Assembly: GCF_902832845.1 (NCBI RefSeq) | Contig: NZ_CADFDB010000001.1 | Coordinates: forward strand, 1,240,001-1,304,000 | Reading direction: 5' to 3' | DNA: 64,000 nt | Source of the DNA: Burkholderia metallica | GTDB lineage: Bacteria > Pseudomonadota > Gammaproteobacteria > Burkholderiales > Burkholderiaceae | Shown: positions 26,453-36,351 of the stretch, one piece after another | How positions within the stretch are numbered: position 1 is the first letter of the stretch | Layout: each line of letters starts with the position of its first letter | Position numbers and translations under genes: made by a program | The notes under the pieces: generated by a model | Told to the model about the DNA's origin: nothing | The model's input: only the letters and a program-made list of their open reading frames with translations | The model's database searches: none

Positions 26453-27982
26453 TTGAACCCCGCCGCCGACGCCCCCGCCTCGCCCGCCCTGAACCGGCCG
26501 ATGCTGACCCTGTCGATCATGCTCGCCACGCTGATCCAGACCCTCGACAGCACGATCGCGAACGTCGCGCTGCCGCACATGCAGGGCACGCTGTCCGCGT
26601 CGCAGGACGAGATCACATGGGTGCTGACTTCCTATATTGTCGCGGCGGCGATCGCGACACCGCTCACCGGCTGGCTGTCCGACCGGCTCAGCGTGAAGCG
26701 GCTGCTGATCGTGTCGATCGCGGGCTTCACGGTCGCGTCGGCGCTGTGCGGGCTGTCCGAGACACTCGTGCAGATCGTCGGCGCGCGGCTGCTGCAGGGC
26801 GTGTTCGGCGCCGCGCTGGTACCGCTGTCGCAATCGATCCTGCTCGACATCAATCCGCGCGAGAAACAGGGCCAGGCGATGGCGATCTGGGGGATGGGCG
26901 TGATGGTCGGCCCGATCCTCGGCCCGACGCTCGGCGGCTGGCTCACCGACAGCTACAACTGGCGCTGGGTGTTCTTCATCAACGTGCCGATCGGCGCGTT
27001 CGCGCTCGCCGGCGTGATGACCTTCCTGCCCGCGCGCGCGCCGCGCCCGCACGTGAAGTTCGACGCGTTCGGCTTCGCGACGCTCGCGCTCGCGATCGGC
27101 GCGTTCCAGGCGATGCTCGACCGCGGCGAACAGCTCGACTGGTTCGGCTCGTACGAGATCCGCATCGAGGCGCTCGTCGCGGCACTCAGCTTCGCGTTCT
27201 TCCTCGTGCATACGGCGACCGTCGGCAAGGCGTCGTTCTTCAAGTCGGAACTGCTGCGCGACCCCAACTTCGCGACGGGCACGCTGTTCATCTTCGTGGT
27301 CGGCGCGGTGCTGTACGCGACGCGCGCGCTGCTGCCGCCGATGCTGCAGAACCTGATGGGCTACCCGGTCGCGACGACCGGCCTCGTCACCGCGCCGAGC
27401 GGCGCCGGCACGATGATCGCGATGCTGTTCGTCGGAAGGCTGCTGAAATACGTGGATGCGCGGATGCTGCTGCTCGCGGGGCTGGCGATTTCCGCGCTCG
27501 CGCTATGGCAGATGATGCAGTACACGGTCGTGCTGTCCGAAGCGGACATCGTGTGGCCGGGCGTGATCCAGGGCTTCGGGCTGGGGCTCGTGTTCGTGCC
27601 GCTGAGCGCGCTGTCGTTCTCGACCCTGCCGCCGGACCTGCGCGCGGACGGCACGGCCACCTACAGCCTGATGCGCAACATCGGCAGCAGTATCGGCATC
27701 TCGATCGTGCAGACGCTGATGACGCGCAACACGCAGGTCGCGCACGCCGACCTCGCGACCCACATCACGCCGTTCAACCCGGCCGTGCAGGCGATGGCCG
27801 GCAGCCGCATCGACATCGCGCTGCTCGATCGCACGATCAACCAGCAGGCGTCGATGATCGCGTACCTGAACGACTTCAAGCTGATGTTCGTCGCGACGCT
27901 GCTGATGATTCCGCTGTTGCTGCTGATCCGCCCGCCGCAGAAAACGGCGAGCGTCGAGATCGCACACGCGGCGATGGATTGA
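26453..27982 (+). CDS. DHA2-family (EmrB/QacA) multidrug exporter
   Basis: The product has 509 residues from a TTG start with GGAG eight bases upstream; no in-frame ATG gives a better start. It has about fourteen membrane segments. The LDSTIANVALPHMQGTLSAS motif in helix 1 and WLSDRLSVKRLL in the following loop are typical of DHA2 proton-driven exporters. GLVTAPSGAGTMIAML resembles the antiporter motif. No EmrA-type fusion protein or outer-membrane channel is next to it. The divergent MarR regulator and the operator upstream indicate substrate-induced expression. Confidence 0.85.
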   Translation: MNPAADAPASPALNRPMLTLSIMLATLIQTLDSTIANVALPHMQGTLSASQDEITWVLTSYIVAAAIATPLTGWLSDRLSVKRLLIVSIAGFTVASALCGLSETLVQIVGARLLQGVFGAALVPLSQSILLDINPREKQGQAMAIWGMGVMVGPILGPTLGGWLTDSYNWRWVFFINVPIGAFALAGVMTFLPARAPRPHVKFDAFGFATLALAIGAFQAMLDRGEQLDWFGSYEIRIEALVAALSFAFFLVHTATVGKASFFKSELLRDPNFATGTLFIFVVGAVLYATRALLPPMLQNLMGYPVATTGLVTAPSGAGTMIAMLFVGRLLKYVDARMLLLAGLAISALALWQMMQYTVVLSEADIVWPGVIQGFGLGLVFVPLSALSFSTLPPDLRADGTATYSLMRNIGSSIGISIVQTLMTRNTQVAHADLATHITPFNPAVQAMAGSRIDIALLDRTINQQASMIAYLNDFKLMFVATLLMIPLLLLIRPPQKTASVEIAHAAMD

Positions 27983-28033
27983 CGGGCGCACACCGCGCAC
28001 GCCTGCCGCACACGCCGCGCGCTGCACGCCGCG

Positions 28034-29548
28034 TCAGACCTTCATCGTGCCGGTGCGCACGTAGCGCTCGTGCCACGACAGCGCCTCGGCGAGCAGGTGC
28101 GGCGTGTGCTTGCCGAAACTGTCGCGCGACGCGCGCTCGAAGTAGTCCTCGAGCAACGGCCGGTAGTCGGGATGCGCGCAGGTCGCGATGACCTTGCGCG
28201 CGCGCTGCTTCGGCGACAGGCCGCGCAGGTCGGCCAGGCCCTGCTCGGTGACGACCACCGCGACGTCGTGCTCGGTATGGTCGACGTGGCTCGCCATCGG
28301 CACGATCCGCGAGATCGCGCCGCCCTTCGCGGTGCTCGCCGACATGAAGCACGACAGGTAGCCGTTGCGCGCGAAGTCGCCCGAGCCGCCGATGCCGTTC
28401 TGGATCTTCGTGCCCATCACGTGCGTCGAGTTCACGTTGCCGTAGATGTCGGCCTCGATCATCCCGTTCATCGCGATGCAGCCGAGCCGGCGCACGAGTT
28501 CCGGATGGTTGCTGATCTCCTGCGGGCGCAGCACGATCTTCTCGCGGAACGTCGCGATTTCGTCGGCGAAGCGCTGCACGGCGGCCGGGCTCAGCGACAG
28601 CGCGGTAGCCGACGCGAAGCTCAGCGTGCCGTCCTGCAGCAAGTCGAGCATGCCGTCCTGGATCACCTCCGTGTACGCGGTCAGGTTCGAAAAACCGGCC
28701 GAGCTGAGCTCGGCGAGCACCGCGTTCGTGATGTTGCCGACCCCCGACTGCAGCGGCAGCAGGTTTTCCGGCAGGCGGCCGCGCTTCACTTCGTGGCGCA
28801 GGAAGTCGATCAGTTGCAGCGCGATCTGCTTCGATGTCGCGTCCGGCGCGGAGAACGCGTTGCTGCGGTCCGGCGCGTCGGTCTCGACGATCGCGACGAT
28901 CTTGTCGGCCGGGCAGCGCAGGTACGGCTCGCCGATCCGGTCGTCGCTCTTCGTCAGCGGAATCGGCTTGCGGTGCGGCGGCAGCGCGGTGCCGTAATAG
29001 ACGTCGTGCATCCCGTCGAGGCCGAGCGGCTGGCGCGCATTCACTTCGAGGATCACGTGCTTCGCGCGTTCGAGCCAGGTCTTGTTGTTGCCGATCGACG
29101 CGGACGGAATCAGCAGCCCGTCCTCGCGGATACCGGCGACTTCGACGATCGCGACGTCGAGATCGCCATACAGCCCGAACCACGCGTACTGCGCGACGTG
29201 GCTCAGGTGGACGTCCTGGTAGTCGACTTCGCCACCGTTGATCTTGTCGCGCAACGTCGGGTCGGACTGGTACGGCAGCCGCATCGAGATGCCGTTGGTG
29301 CGGGCGAGCGCGCCGTCGAGTTCCGGCGCGGTCGACGCGCCCGTCAGCACGTTGATCCGGAAGTCCTCGCCGCGCGTGTGCGCCGCGTCGATGTGGGCGG
29401 CAAGCGCGGCCGGCACGGCCTTCGGATAGCCCGACCCGGTGAAGCCGCTCATGGCGACGGTCATGCCGGGACGGATCAGCGCGGCGGCTTCGTCGGCGGT
29501 GCGGACGAGCGAACGCAGGGCGGGAGCGAGGATGCGTGATGAAGACAT
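28034..29548 (-). CDS. Acetyl-CoA hydrolase/succinyl-CoA:acetate CoA-transferase
   Basis: The product has 504 residues with two CoA-transferase domains. The N-terminal half has VAMSGFTGSGYPKAVPAALA. The second half has SNLTAYTEVIQDGMLDLL, where the Glu is the probable CoA-accepting residue, and GIGGSGDFARNGYLS. This length and order match Ach1/AarC/Cat1-type enzymes, which move CoA between succinate, acetate or propionate and mainly serve in acetate or propionate handling. No other metabolic gene is in the same transcript, so the physiological acyl group is open. It converges with the exporter gene. Confidence 0.85.
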   Translation of the reverse strand: MSSSRILAPALRSLVRTADEAAALIRPGMTVAMSGFTGSGYPKAVPAALAAHIDAAHTRGEDFRINVLTGASTAPELDGALARTNGISMRLPYQSDPTLRDKINGGEVDYQDVHLSHVAQYAWFGLYGDLDVAIVEVAGIREDGLLIPSASIGNNKTWLERAKHVILEVNARQPLGLDGMHDVYYGTALPPHRKPIPLTKSDDRIGEPYLRCPADKIVAIVETDAPDRSNAFSAPDATSKQIALQLIDFLRHEVKRGRLPENLLPLQSGVGNITNAVLAELSSAGFSNLTAYTEVIQDGMLDLLQDGTLSFASATALSLSPAAVQRFADEIATFREKIVLRPQEISNHPELVRRLGCIAMNGMIEADIYGNVNSTHVMGTKIQNGIGGSGDFARNGYLSCFMSASTAKGGAISRIVPMASHVDHTEHDVAVVVTEQGLADLRGLSPKQRARKVIATCAHPDYRPLLEDYFERASRDSFGKHTPHLLAEALSWHERYVRTGTMKV

Positions 29549-30203
29549 GGCTGGTTTCTGACGCGTGGGGTCTGTCGTTGACGTCGCGGGGGGTGTCTCC
29601 TGAGCGACATGAAGCCCTTGGGGCCGCGAGGGGCGGCCGGCACCACAGGCACGGTCGGAGTATCGCAGAGGCGATCCCCGCGAAATGTCCGCTGAATGAA
29701 AAAGATCCTTACCGAATTTGCCGGGTATCGAACGGCCGTTCTGTGACAGACGTACCGTTTAAATCCGCCGCATGCGAAAGGAGTACGAAAGCATCGAAAC
29801 GAACGACCGGTCGACGATCGCCAACCTGCGTGCATCAATCGATGCGTTTCGACGGCAATTTATCGTCGCCGGATCGACAATGGCCGACGCCCGTCCGGCG
29901 CGGCCAATTGTCGCCCGATGCGCATCGTCGCGACCTGACGCACGTCAAGTTCGCACGCGCTGCGCGACGCACGCCGGACCGCGCGAAAAGTACCGCCGCG
30001 CCGGCCTGCGAGGCTCGTTGGCCCTTGACAGTCGCGCGACGCGAACCACACTGGAATACGCGTCCCGCACCCCCCGTCCGGCGGCGCTGCCGCGCACGCG
30101 CTTTTCGGCGCGCCGATCGCTGCAAGATGCGGTAACACTCCCGCATGTCAGGACATTGATCGAATAAAAAGCACCAAATTACAATTCCGTATATATTTCG
30201 CCG
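29549..30203. other. Long divergent regulatory gap
   Basis: This 655-base gap lies between the CoA-transferase and the phosphonate operon, and I see no convincing gene in it. It contains a CTGACGCACGTCAA dyad (29935-29948) related to the site at 22450. AT-rich stretches occur near 29690-29770 and 30150-30200. Confidence 0.5.
30156..30185 (+). promoter_or_regulatory. Promoter of the phosphonate operon
   Basis: TTGATC (30156-30161) and TACAAT (30180-30185) have an 18-base spacer. The ATG at 30204 is 18 bases after the -10 box, which leaves a leader of only about ten bases without a Shine-Dalgarno sequence. Initiation may be leaderless-like. Confidence 0.55.
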
Positions 30204-30884
30204 ATGGACCAAAGAAAAACCGCCACGCGCTCCGAACCGCCCCTGCCGCGCACCTGGGATGCGCGGCTCGCGCGCTCGCTTGTCCGACCGCTCGTCGACA
30301 CGCCCGTCACCCCGAATCACCTCACCACCGTTCGCCTGCTGATCGGCCTCGCCGGCGCGTGGTGCCTCGCGCACGGCGGCTTCGGCTGGAGCAATGCAGG
30401 CGCGTTCCTGATCGTGCTGTCGAACTTCGTCGACCACACCGACGGCGAACTCGCGCGCATCAGCGGCAAATCCAGCAAGATCGGTCATTTTTACGACCTC
30501 GCGGCCGATGCGCTCGTCACGATCGCGCTGTTCGTCAGCATGGGCGTCGGCATCGTCGCCCAGGGCGGCCAGATGGCCGCGTCGCCGGTGCTGCTCGGCG
30601 CGGTGGCCGGCGCCGCCGTCGCACTGATCTTCTTCCTGCGCATGCGGATCGAATCGTTCGCCGGCAAGGCCGGCACCAAGCAGGCATTCGCCGGCGGCTT
30701 CGAGACCGAAGACGTGCTGTACCTGCTGCCGCTCGTGACGCTGTTCGACGGCGTCGAGCCGTTCCTGCTGGCGGCGTCGATCGGCGCCCCGCTGTTCGCC
30801 GCCTGGGTCGTGATCGACTGGTGGCGCATCGTCCGGCGCGGCAGTGCCTCGCAGAATCCAACCGAAATCCAGGCTTCCAAATGA
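30204..30884 (+). CDS. CDP-alcohol phosphatidyltransferase
   Basis: The product has 226 residues and about six membrane segments. The family signature D-x2-DG-x2-AR-x8-G-x3-D-x3-D is complete: Asp77, Asp80, Gly81, Ala84, Arg85, Gly94, Asp98 and Asp102, within VDHTDGELARISGKSSKIGH. The enzyme swaps CMP of a CDP-linked group for an alcohol acceptor in the membrane. As first gene of a phosphonate operon it probably joins a CDP-activated phosphonate (such as CDP-aminoethylphosphonate) to a lipid, or a CDP-lipid to a polar alcohol. Its stop overlaps the next start by four bases. Confidence 0.87.
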   Translation: MDQRKTATRSEPPLPRTWDARLARSLVRPLVDTPVTPNHLTTVRLLIGLAGAWCLAHGGFGWSNAGAFLIVLSNFVDHTDGELARISGKSSKIGHFYDLAADALVTIALFVSMGVGIVAQGGQMAASPVLLGAVAGAAVALIFFLRMRIESFAGKAGTKQAFAGGFETEDVLYLLPLVTLFDGVEPFLLAASIGAPLFAAWVVIDWWRIVRRGSASQNPTEIQASK

Positions 30885-31690
30885 CTCCTAGCACGCGCGA
30901 CGACTCCGTGCTGAGCCCGGCACGCCCCGCGCCCGTGCGCGCGGCCGCGGCCGATCCCGATCGCACCGTGGCCGACCGTGTCGGCCATCTCGACCTCGAC
31001 CGCCTGCGCGCCGACTACACGCGCCAGGGCTCGTTCCTGTACCTCGACCAGTTCCTGCCGGCCGACGCGCACGCGAAACTCGCGGCAGCCGCCCGCGCGC
31101 TGCAGGCCGGCCTGAACCGCAATTACCTGCCCGGCCACAAGCAGGGCGGCAGCGTGAGCCGCCATACGATCGACGAACAGGCGCCGTACATCGCCGAGCT
31201 GTACCGCTCGAAGGCGCTGATCGGCTTCCTGGAGAAAGTCACGGGCGACAAGCTGATGCTGTCGCCGGACGACGATCCGCACGCCTACGCGCTGTATTAC
31301 TACACGAAGCCCGGCGACCACATCGGCTGGCACTACGACACGTCGTACTACGACGGCCGCCGCTACACGCTGCTGATCGGCGTGATCGACGAATCGTCGT
31401 GCCGGCTCGACTACGAACTGCACACGCGCAACCCGGACGTCGCCGACGAGCCGGGCTCCGTGCAGATCGCCGACGGCGGCATCGTGCTGTTCGACGGCGA
31501 CAAGCTGCGCCACCGCATCACCCCGCTCGGCCAGAACGAGATCCGCGTGTCGCTCACGTTCGAATACGTGACGAACCCCGGCATGCGGCCGTGGAAGCGC
31601 TTCATTTCGAACATGAAGGATGCGATCGCGTATTTCGGTTTCCGCCAGGTGTTCAAGCAGCTGGCCACGCGACGCACGACCGGGTCATGA
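30881..31690 (+). CDS. Fe(II)/2-oxoglutarate-dependent oxygenase
   Basis: The product has 269 residues. The double-stranded beta-helix metal triad is visible: His151 and Asp153 in IGWHYDTSYYDG, and His211 in DKLRHRITPLGQNEIRVSL. Arg222 is placed to bind the 2-oxoglutarate carboxylate. The first 35 residues are Pro/Ala-rich and probably disordered. Four-base overlaps with both neighbours place it in the phosphonate operon, where it may hydroxylate the aminoethylphosphonate or the lipid chain. Substrate unknown. Confidence 0.8.
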   Translation: MTPSTRDDSVLSPARPAPVRAAAADPDRTVADRVGHLDLDRLRADYTRQGSFLYLDQFLPADAHAKLAAAARALQAGLNRNYLPGHKQGGSVSRHTIDEQAPYIAELYRSKALIGFLEKVTGDKLMLSPDDDPHAYALYYYTKPGDHIGWHYDTSYYDGRRYTLLIGVIDESSCRLDYELHTRNPDVADEPGSVQIADGGIVLFDGDKLRHRITPLGQNEIRVSLTFEYVTNPGMRPWKRFISNMKDAIAYFGFRQVFKQLATRRTTGS

Positions 31691-32688
31691 CACGCGCCGG
31701 CCTCATCCTGCTGTCCCTCGGGACCGCCCTCTTCGTTGCACTGCTGGCCTGGCAGGGCGTCGGCGCGGTCGCGTCCACGTTCCTCGCAGCCGGCTGGGGG
31801 CTCGCGCTCGTCGCGGCGTTCCACGTCGTGCCGCTCGTGATCGACGCGGTCGCGATCTCCGTGATGTTCCGCCGCGGCCAGCCGGGCGCCGACCTCGGCA
31901 ACGCGCTGCGCGCGCGCTGGGTCGGCGAATCGGTGAACAGCCTGCTGCCCGCCGGGCAGATCGGCGGCCCCGTGCTGATGGTGCGCCACCTCGCGCAGCG
32001 CGGCACGCGGATGGCCGACGCGGCGGCGGCCGTCACCGTCGGCACGACGATGCAGGCGCTCGCGCAGATGGCGTTCGCGCTGATCGGCATCGCCGCGTTC
32101 AGCCTGTATGCGACGCACGAATCGGTCGCGCACCTGCGCACGCCCGCGCTGATCGCCACCGGCGTGCTCGGCGCCCTCGCCGTGCTGTTCTATCTGGCGC
32201 AGCGGCGCGGGCTGTTCGGCCGCGGACTGCGCCTCGCGTCGAAGCTGCTCGGCCCGCGCGACTGGTCGTCGCTGGCCACCCGCGCCGACGCGATCGACGG
32301 CGCGGTCGGTGCGTTGTACCGCGATCGTGCGAAAGTCGCGAAGACGTTCGCACTGAGTCTCGTCGGCTGGATCGTCGGCACCGCGGAAGTGTGGCTCGCG
32401 CTGCACTTCCTCGGACACCCGGTGAGCTGGCTCGACGCGCTGCTGCTCGAGAGCGTCGGCCAGGCCATTCGCGGCGCGGCCTTCGCGATCCCGGGCTCGC
32501 TCGGCGCGCAGGAAGGCGGTTACCTGCTCCTCGCGCCGCTGGTCGGATTGCCGCCCGACGCGGCGCTCGCGCTGTCGCTTGCGAAACGCGCGCGCGAACT
32601 CGCGCTCGGCCTGCCCGGCCTGCTCTATCTGCATTTCAGTGAAAGAAACTGGCAGCGGCGCCGTGCGCCGCAGCCGCTCGCCGACTGA
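31687..32688 (+). CDS. Flippase-like membrane protein (UPF0104/LPG synthase TM family)
   Basis: The product has 333 residues with seven or eight membrane segments. [20 protein letters not shown] (about residues 78-97) and [20 protein letters not shown] near residue 270 are the two signature motifs of this family, which includes the membrane half of lysyl-phosphatidylglycerol synthases and HpnL. There is no soluble aminoacyl-transferase domain. In this operon it may move the finished phosphonate lipid across the inner membrane, which is inference from the family and neighbours. Confidence 0.78.
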   Translation: MTRAGLILLSLGTALFVALLAWQGVGAVASTFLAAGWGLALVAAFHVVPLVIDAVAISVMFRRGQPGADLGNALRARWVGESVNSLLPAGQIGGPVLMVRHLAQRGTRMADAAAAVTVGTTMQALAQMAFALIGIAAFSLYATHESVAHLRTPALIATGVLGALAVLFYLAQRRGLFGRGLRLASKLLGPRDWSSLATRADAIDGAVGALYRDRAKVAKTFALSLVGWIVGTAEVWLALHFLGHPVSWLDALLLESVGQAIRGAAFAIPGSLGAQEGGYLLLAPLVGLPPDAALALSLAKRARELALGLPGLLYLHFSERNWQRRRAPQPLAD

Positions 32689-32723
32689 TCGTTCAGATCG
32701 CCGGCTTTTTGGTTGGAGAACCC

Positions 32724-33491
32724 ATGCGAGCCATCATTCTTGCGGCAGGCCTCGGCTTGCGCCTGCAACAACCGCCCGAAGCGCAGTTCCCGAAGTGCCT
32801 GCTGCGCTTCGACGACGTGTCGCTGCTCGAGCGCCATCTGCGCGTGCTCGATGCCGCCGGCGTCGACGAGATCGTGCTCGGGCTCGGCTTCCAGGCCGAG
32901 AAGGTCGAACAGGAACTGAAGCGCCTCGGCCGCCAGGCCGAGATCGTGATCAACGAACGCTACGACCTCGGCAGCGTGCTGACCGTGCATACCGTCGCCG
33001 ACGCGATGACGCGCGGCGGCGACGTGCTGCTGATGGACGCCGACGTGCTGTACGACGAGAACATCCTGCATGCGCTGGTGGCCGATGCCGACCGCGCGGT
33101 CGACCGCCTGCTGATCGACCGCGACTTCGAGGCCGGCGACGAGCCCGTCAAGCTGTGCCTGAAGAACGGCGTGCCGGTCGAGCTGCGCAAGCAGCTCGCG
33201 GTCGACCTCGACTACGACACGATCGGCGAATCGGTCGGCTTCTTCCGCTTCACCGAAGGCACCGCGCGCCGCCTCGCGGCGATCGTCGCGGGCTACGTCG
33301 ACAGCGGCCGCGCGAACATGCCGCACGAGGAAGCCGTGCGCGACCTGCTGCTCGAAGGCGGTCATGCGTTCGACGTCGCCGACGTGACCGGATCGCCGTG
33401 GATCGAGATCGACTTCCCGAACGACGTCGCACGCGCCACGCAAGAAATCCTTCCCCTGATTCAACGTACTACCGCAGGAGCCGCACGATGA
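32724..33491 (+). CDS. Stand-alone nucleotidyltransferase (LicC/IPCT-like)
   Basis: The product has 255 residues. [20 protein letters not shown] followed by [10 protein letters not shown] is the NTP-binding loop and lysine of the sugar-phosphate/choline-phosphate nucleotidyltransferase fold. The metal Asp pair is in [12 protein letters not shown], with a second acidic site at [10 protein letters not shown]. It resembles CTP-using headgroup-activating enzymes such as LicC and inositol-phosphate cytidylyltransferase. Its start has GGAG nearby, and its stop overlaps the PEP mutase start by four bases. It and the fused domain of the next gene are two separate nucleotidyltransferases; their substrates are not known. 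Confidence 0.8.
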   Translation: MRAIILAAGLGLRLQQPPEAQFPKCLLRFDDVSLLERHLRVLDAAGVDEIVLGLGFQAEKVEQELKRLGRQAEIVINERYDLGSVLTVHTVADAMTRGGDVLLMDADVLYDENILHALVADADRAVDRLLIDRDFEAGDEPVKLCLKNGVPVELRKQLAVDLDYDTIGESVGFFRFTEGTARRLAAIVAGYVDSGRANMPHEEAVRDLLLEGGHAFDVADVTGSPWIEIDFPNDVARATQEILPLIQRTTAGAAR

Positions 33492-35173
33492 ACGCACGCG
33501 AACCCAACTTCACCGAATCGCGCAGCGCGCGCCTGCGCCGCATGCTCGTCAGCAGCGACCTCGAATTCCTGATGGAAGCGCACAACGGCCTGTCCGCGCG
33601 GATCGTCCGCGAAGCCGGCTTCAAGGGGATCTGGGCATCGGGCCTCGCGATTTCCGCGCAGTTCGGCGTGCGCGACAACAACGAAGCGAGCTGGACGCAG
33701 GTCGTCGACGTGCTCGAATTCATGGCCGACGCGAGCGACCTGCCGATCCTGCTCGACGGCGACACCGGCTACGGCAACTTCAACAACGTGCGCCGCCTCG
33801 TGAAGAAGCTCGAACAGCGCGGCATCGCGGGCGTGTGCATCGAGGACAAGCAGTTCCCGAAGACGAACAGCTTCATCGGCGGCGAGCGCCAGCCGCTCGC
33901 CGAAATCGACGAATTCTGCGGCAAGATCAAGGCCGGCAAGGATTCCCAGACCGATCCCGACTTCTCGATCGTCGCGCGCGTCGAGGCGCTGATCGCGGGC
34001 TGGGGGATGGACGAGGCGCTGCGCCGCGCGAACGCGTACGCGGAAGCCGGCGCCGATGCGATCCTGATCCACAGCAAGCTGTCGCGCCCGGACGAAATCC
34101 TGCAGTTCGCGCGCGAATGGAGCGGCAAGGCGCCGCTCGTGATCGTGCCGACCAAGTACTACAGCACGCCGACCGACGTGTTCCGCCAGGCCGGCATCAG
34201 CACCGTGATCTGGGCGAACCACCTGATCCGCGCATCGGCGTCCGCGATGCAGGCGACCGCGCGTGAAATCCACGAGAGCGAAACGCTGATCAACGTCGAG
34301 GACCGCGTCGCATCGGTCAACGAAATTTTCCGCCTGCAGGACGCCGACGAATACTCGGCGGCCGAGCGCATCTACCTGTCGTCGTCGTCGCGCGCGTCGA
34401 ACGCCGCGATCGTGCTCGCCGCGAGCCGCGGCAAGGGCCTCGAAGCCGTGACCGAAGACAAGCCGAAGGTCATGCTGCCGGTCGCCGGCAAGCCGCTGCT
34501 GCGCTGGCTCGTCGACGGCTTCAAGACGCACGGCGTGAACGACATCACCGTGGTCGGCGGCTATCGCGCGGACGCGATCGACACGTCGGGCATCAAGCTC
34601 GTCGTCAACGAACGCCATGCGCAGACGGGCGAACTCGCGTCGCTCGCGTGCGCGGCCGAGCGCCTGACCGGCGACACCGTGATCTCGTACGGCGACCTGC
34701 TGTTCCGCAGCTACATCGTGCGCGACCTCGCGGAAAGCGAGGCGGAGTTCAGCGTGGTGGTCGATTCGTCGCTCACCGAGACCAACCAGAGCGTGCGCGA
34801 TTTCGCGCTCTGCTCGGCCGAGGACGATCGCGGCCTGTTCGGCCAGAAGGTGTACCTGCAACGCGTGTCGAGCGACGTCGCCGCAGGCACGCCGCACGGC
34901 CGCTGGATCGGTCTCCTGAACGTGCGCGGCGCAGGCGTGGAGCGCCTGAAGGCGATGCTCGCGACGCTGCAGGCGCGCCCCGACTTCGACACGCTCGACA
35001 TCCCTGCGCTGCTCAACGAACTCGTCGCAGCCGGCGAGAAGATCGAGGTGCAGTACGTGCACGGCCACTGGCGCGGCGTCAACGATCTCGAAGACTTCCG
35101 CCGCGCGGGCGACTTCGCGCACGGCCAGACGCCGCTGTCCGAACCGGGCGCCGGCAACGGGGGCGCGCAATGA
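33488..35173 (+). CDS. aepX: Phosphoenolpyruvate mutase fused to a nucleotidyltransferase
   Basis: The product has 561 residues. Residues 12-290 form a PEP mutase barrel that makes phosphonopyruvate, the committed C-P bond step. Diagnostic are [11 protein letters not shown] and [16 protein letters not shown] (Glu119, Asp120, Lys121; the Lys-x-Phe-Pro-Lys-x-Asn-Ser pattern). Residues about 310-550 are a nucleotidyltransferase domain ([20 protein letters not shown], then [24 protein letters not shown] at the end). Fusions of this kind are known for PntC, which makes CMP-aminoethylphosphonate. The first Gly-rich loop reads AASRGKG rather than AAGxGxR. Overlaps on both sides show coupled translation. 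Confidence 0.87.
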   Translation: MNAREPNFTESRSARLRRMLVSSDLEFLMEAHNGLSARIVREAGFKGIWASGLAISAQFGVRDNNEASWTQVVDVLEFMADASDLPILLDGDTGYGNFNNVRRLVKKLEQRGIAGVCIEDKQFPKTNSFIGGERQPLAEIDEFCGKIKAGKDSQTDPDFSIVARVEALIAGWGMDEALRRANAYAEAGADAILIHSKLSRPDEILQFAREWSGKAPLVIVPTKYYSTPTDVFRQAGISTVIWANHLIRASASAMQATAREIHESETLINVEDRVASVNEIFRLQDADEYSAAERIYLSSSSRASNAAIVLAASRGKGLEAVTEDKPKVMLPVAGKPLLRWLVDGFKTHGVNDITVVGGYRADAIDTSGIKLVVNERHAQTGELASLACAAERLTGDTVISYGDLLFRSYIVRDLAESEAEFSVVVDSSLTETNQSVRDFALCSAEDDRGLFGQKVYLQRVSSDVAAGTPHGRWIGLLNVRGAGVERLKAMLATLQARPDFDTLDIPALLNELVAAGEKIEVQYVHGHWRGVNDLEDFRRAGDFAHGQTPLSEPGAGNGGAQ

Positions 35174-36351
35174 TCGAAGCGGCCCAGTTCGTCGAGGCCG
35201 CGCGCGCGCGCGGTTTCGACTGGTACGCGGGCGTGCCCTGCTCGTACCTGACGCCGTTCATCAATTATGTGCTGCAGGACCCGACGCTGCACTACGTGTC
35301 GGCCGCGAACGAAGGCGACGCGGTCGCGCTGATCGCAGGCGCGACGCTCGGCGGCAAGCGCGGCATCGCGATGATGCAGAACTCGGGGCTCGGCAACGCG
35401 GTGAGCCCGCTCACGTCGCTCACGTGGACGTTCCGCCTGCCGCAGTTGCTGATCGTCACGTGGCGCGGCCAGCCCGGCGTGGCCGACGAGCCGCAGCACG
35501 CGCTGATGGGCCCGATCACGCCCGCGATGCTCGACACGATGGAGATCCCGTGGGAGACGTTCCCGACCGACCCCGAACAGGTCGGCCCGGCACTCGACCG
35601 CGCGATCGCGCACATGGACGCGACGGGCCGCCCGTACGCGCTCGTGATGCAGAAAGGCAGCGTCGCGCCGTATGAGCTGAAAGCGAACCCGGCGGCGCAG
35701 CCGCGCGCGCACGTGGCCGCGCAAGCGTCGGCGCGCGCCGCGTCGGCCAACGCGTGGCCGACCCGCCAGGACGCGCTGCAGCGCGTGATCGCGCACACGC
35801 CGGTCGATTCGACCGTCGTGCTCGCGTCGACCGGCTTCTGCGGCCGCGAACTCTACGCGATCGACGATCGCCCGAACCAGCTGTACATGGTCGGCTCGAT
35901 GGGCTGCGTGACGCCGCTCGCGCTCGGCCTCGCGCTCGCGCGCCCCGACCTGCGCGTGGTTGCAGTCGACGGCGACGGCGCCGCGCTGATGCGCATGGGC
36001 GTGTTCGCGACGCTCGGCACCTACGGCCCGGCGAACCTGACGCACGTGCTGCTCGACAACGGCGCGCACGAGTCGACGGGCGGCCAGGCGACGGTGTCGC
36101 AACATGTTTCGTTCGCGGGCGTGGCTGCCGCGTGCGGCTATGCGTCGGCGCTCGCAGGCGACACGCTCGACGTGCTCGACGCGGCGCTTGCCGCGCCGGC
36201 CGACGGCGTGCAGTTCGTGCGCCTGGCGATCCGCACCGGCGTGCCCGACGGCCTACCCCGCCCGACCGTCACGCCGGTCGAGGTCAAGACCCGTCTGATG
36301 CGGCACATCGGCGCCGCGCAGACCGAAGCCCACGTTGAAGGAGCCCATTGA
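35170..36351 (+). CDS. aepY: Phosphonopyruvate decarboxylase
   Basis: The product has 393 residues and is a thiamine diphosphate enzyme that pulls the mutase reaction forward by making phosphonoacetaldehyde. The cofactor Glu is in [20 protein letters not shown]. The Mg/TPP-binding motif [15 protein letters not shown] is near residue 260, ending [13 protein letters not shown]. Domain order and length match Ppd/AepY. An Ala-rich linker near 175-195 joins the halves. Its stop shares a base with the next start. Confidence 0.9.
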   Translation: MIEAAQFVEAARARGFDWYAGVPCSYLTPFINYVLQDPTLHYVSAANEGDAVALIAGATLGGKRGIAMMQNSGLGNAVSPLTSLTWTFRLPQLLIVTWRGQPGVADEPQHALMGPITPAMLDTMEIPWETFPTDPEQVGPALDRAIAHMDATGRPYALVMQKGSVAPYELKANPAAQPRAHVAAQASARAASANAWPTRQDALQRVIAHTPVDSTVVLASTGFCGRELYAIDDRPNQLYMVGSMGCVTPLALGLALARPDLRVVAVDGDGAALMRMGVFATLGTYGPANLTHVLLDNGAHESTGGQATVSQHVSFAGVAAACGYASALAGDTLDVLDAALAAPADGVQFVRLAIRTGVPDGLPRPTVTPVEVKTRLMRHIGAAQTEAHVEGAH

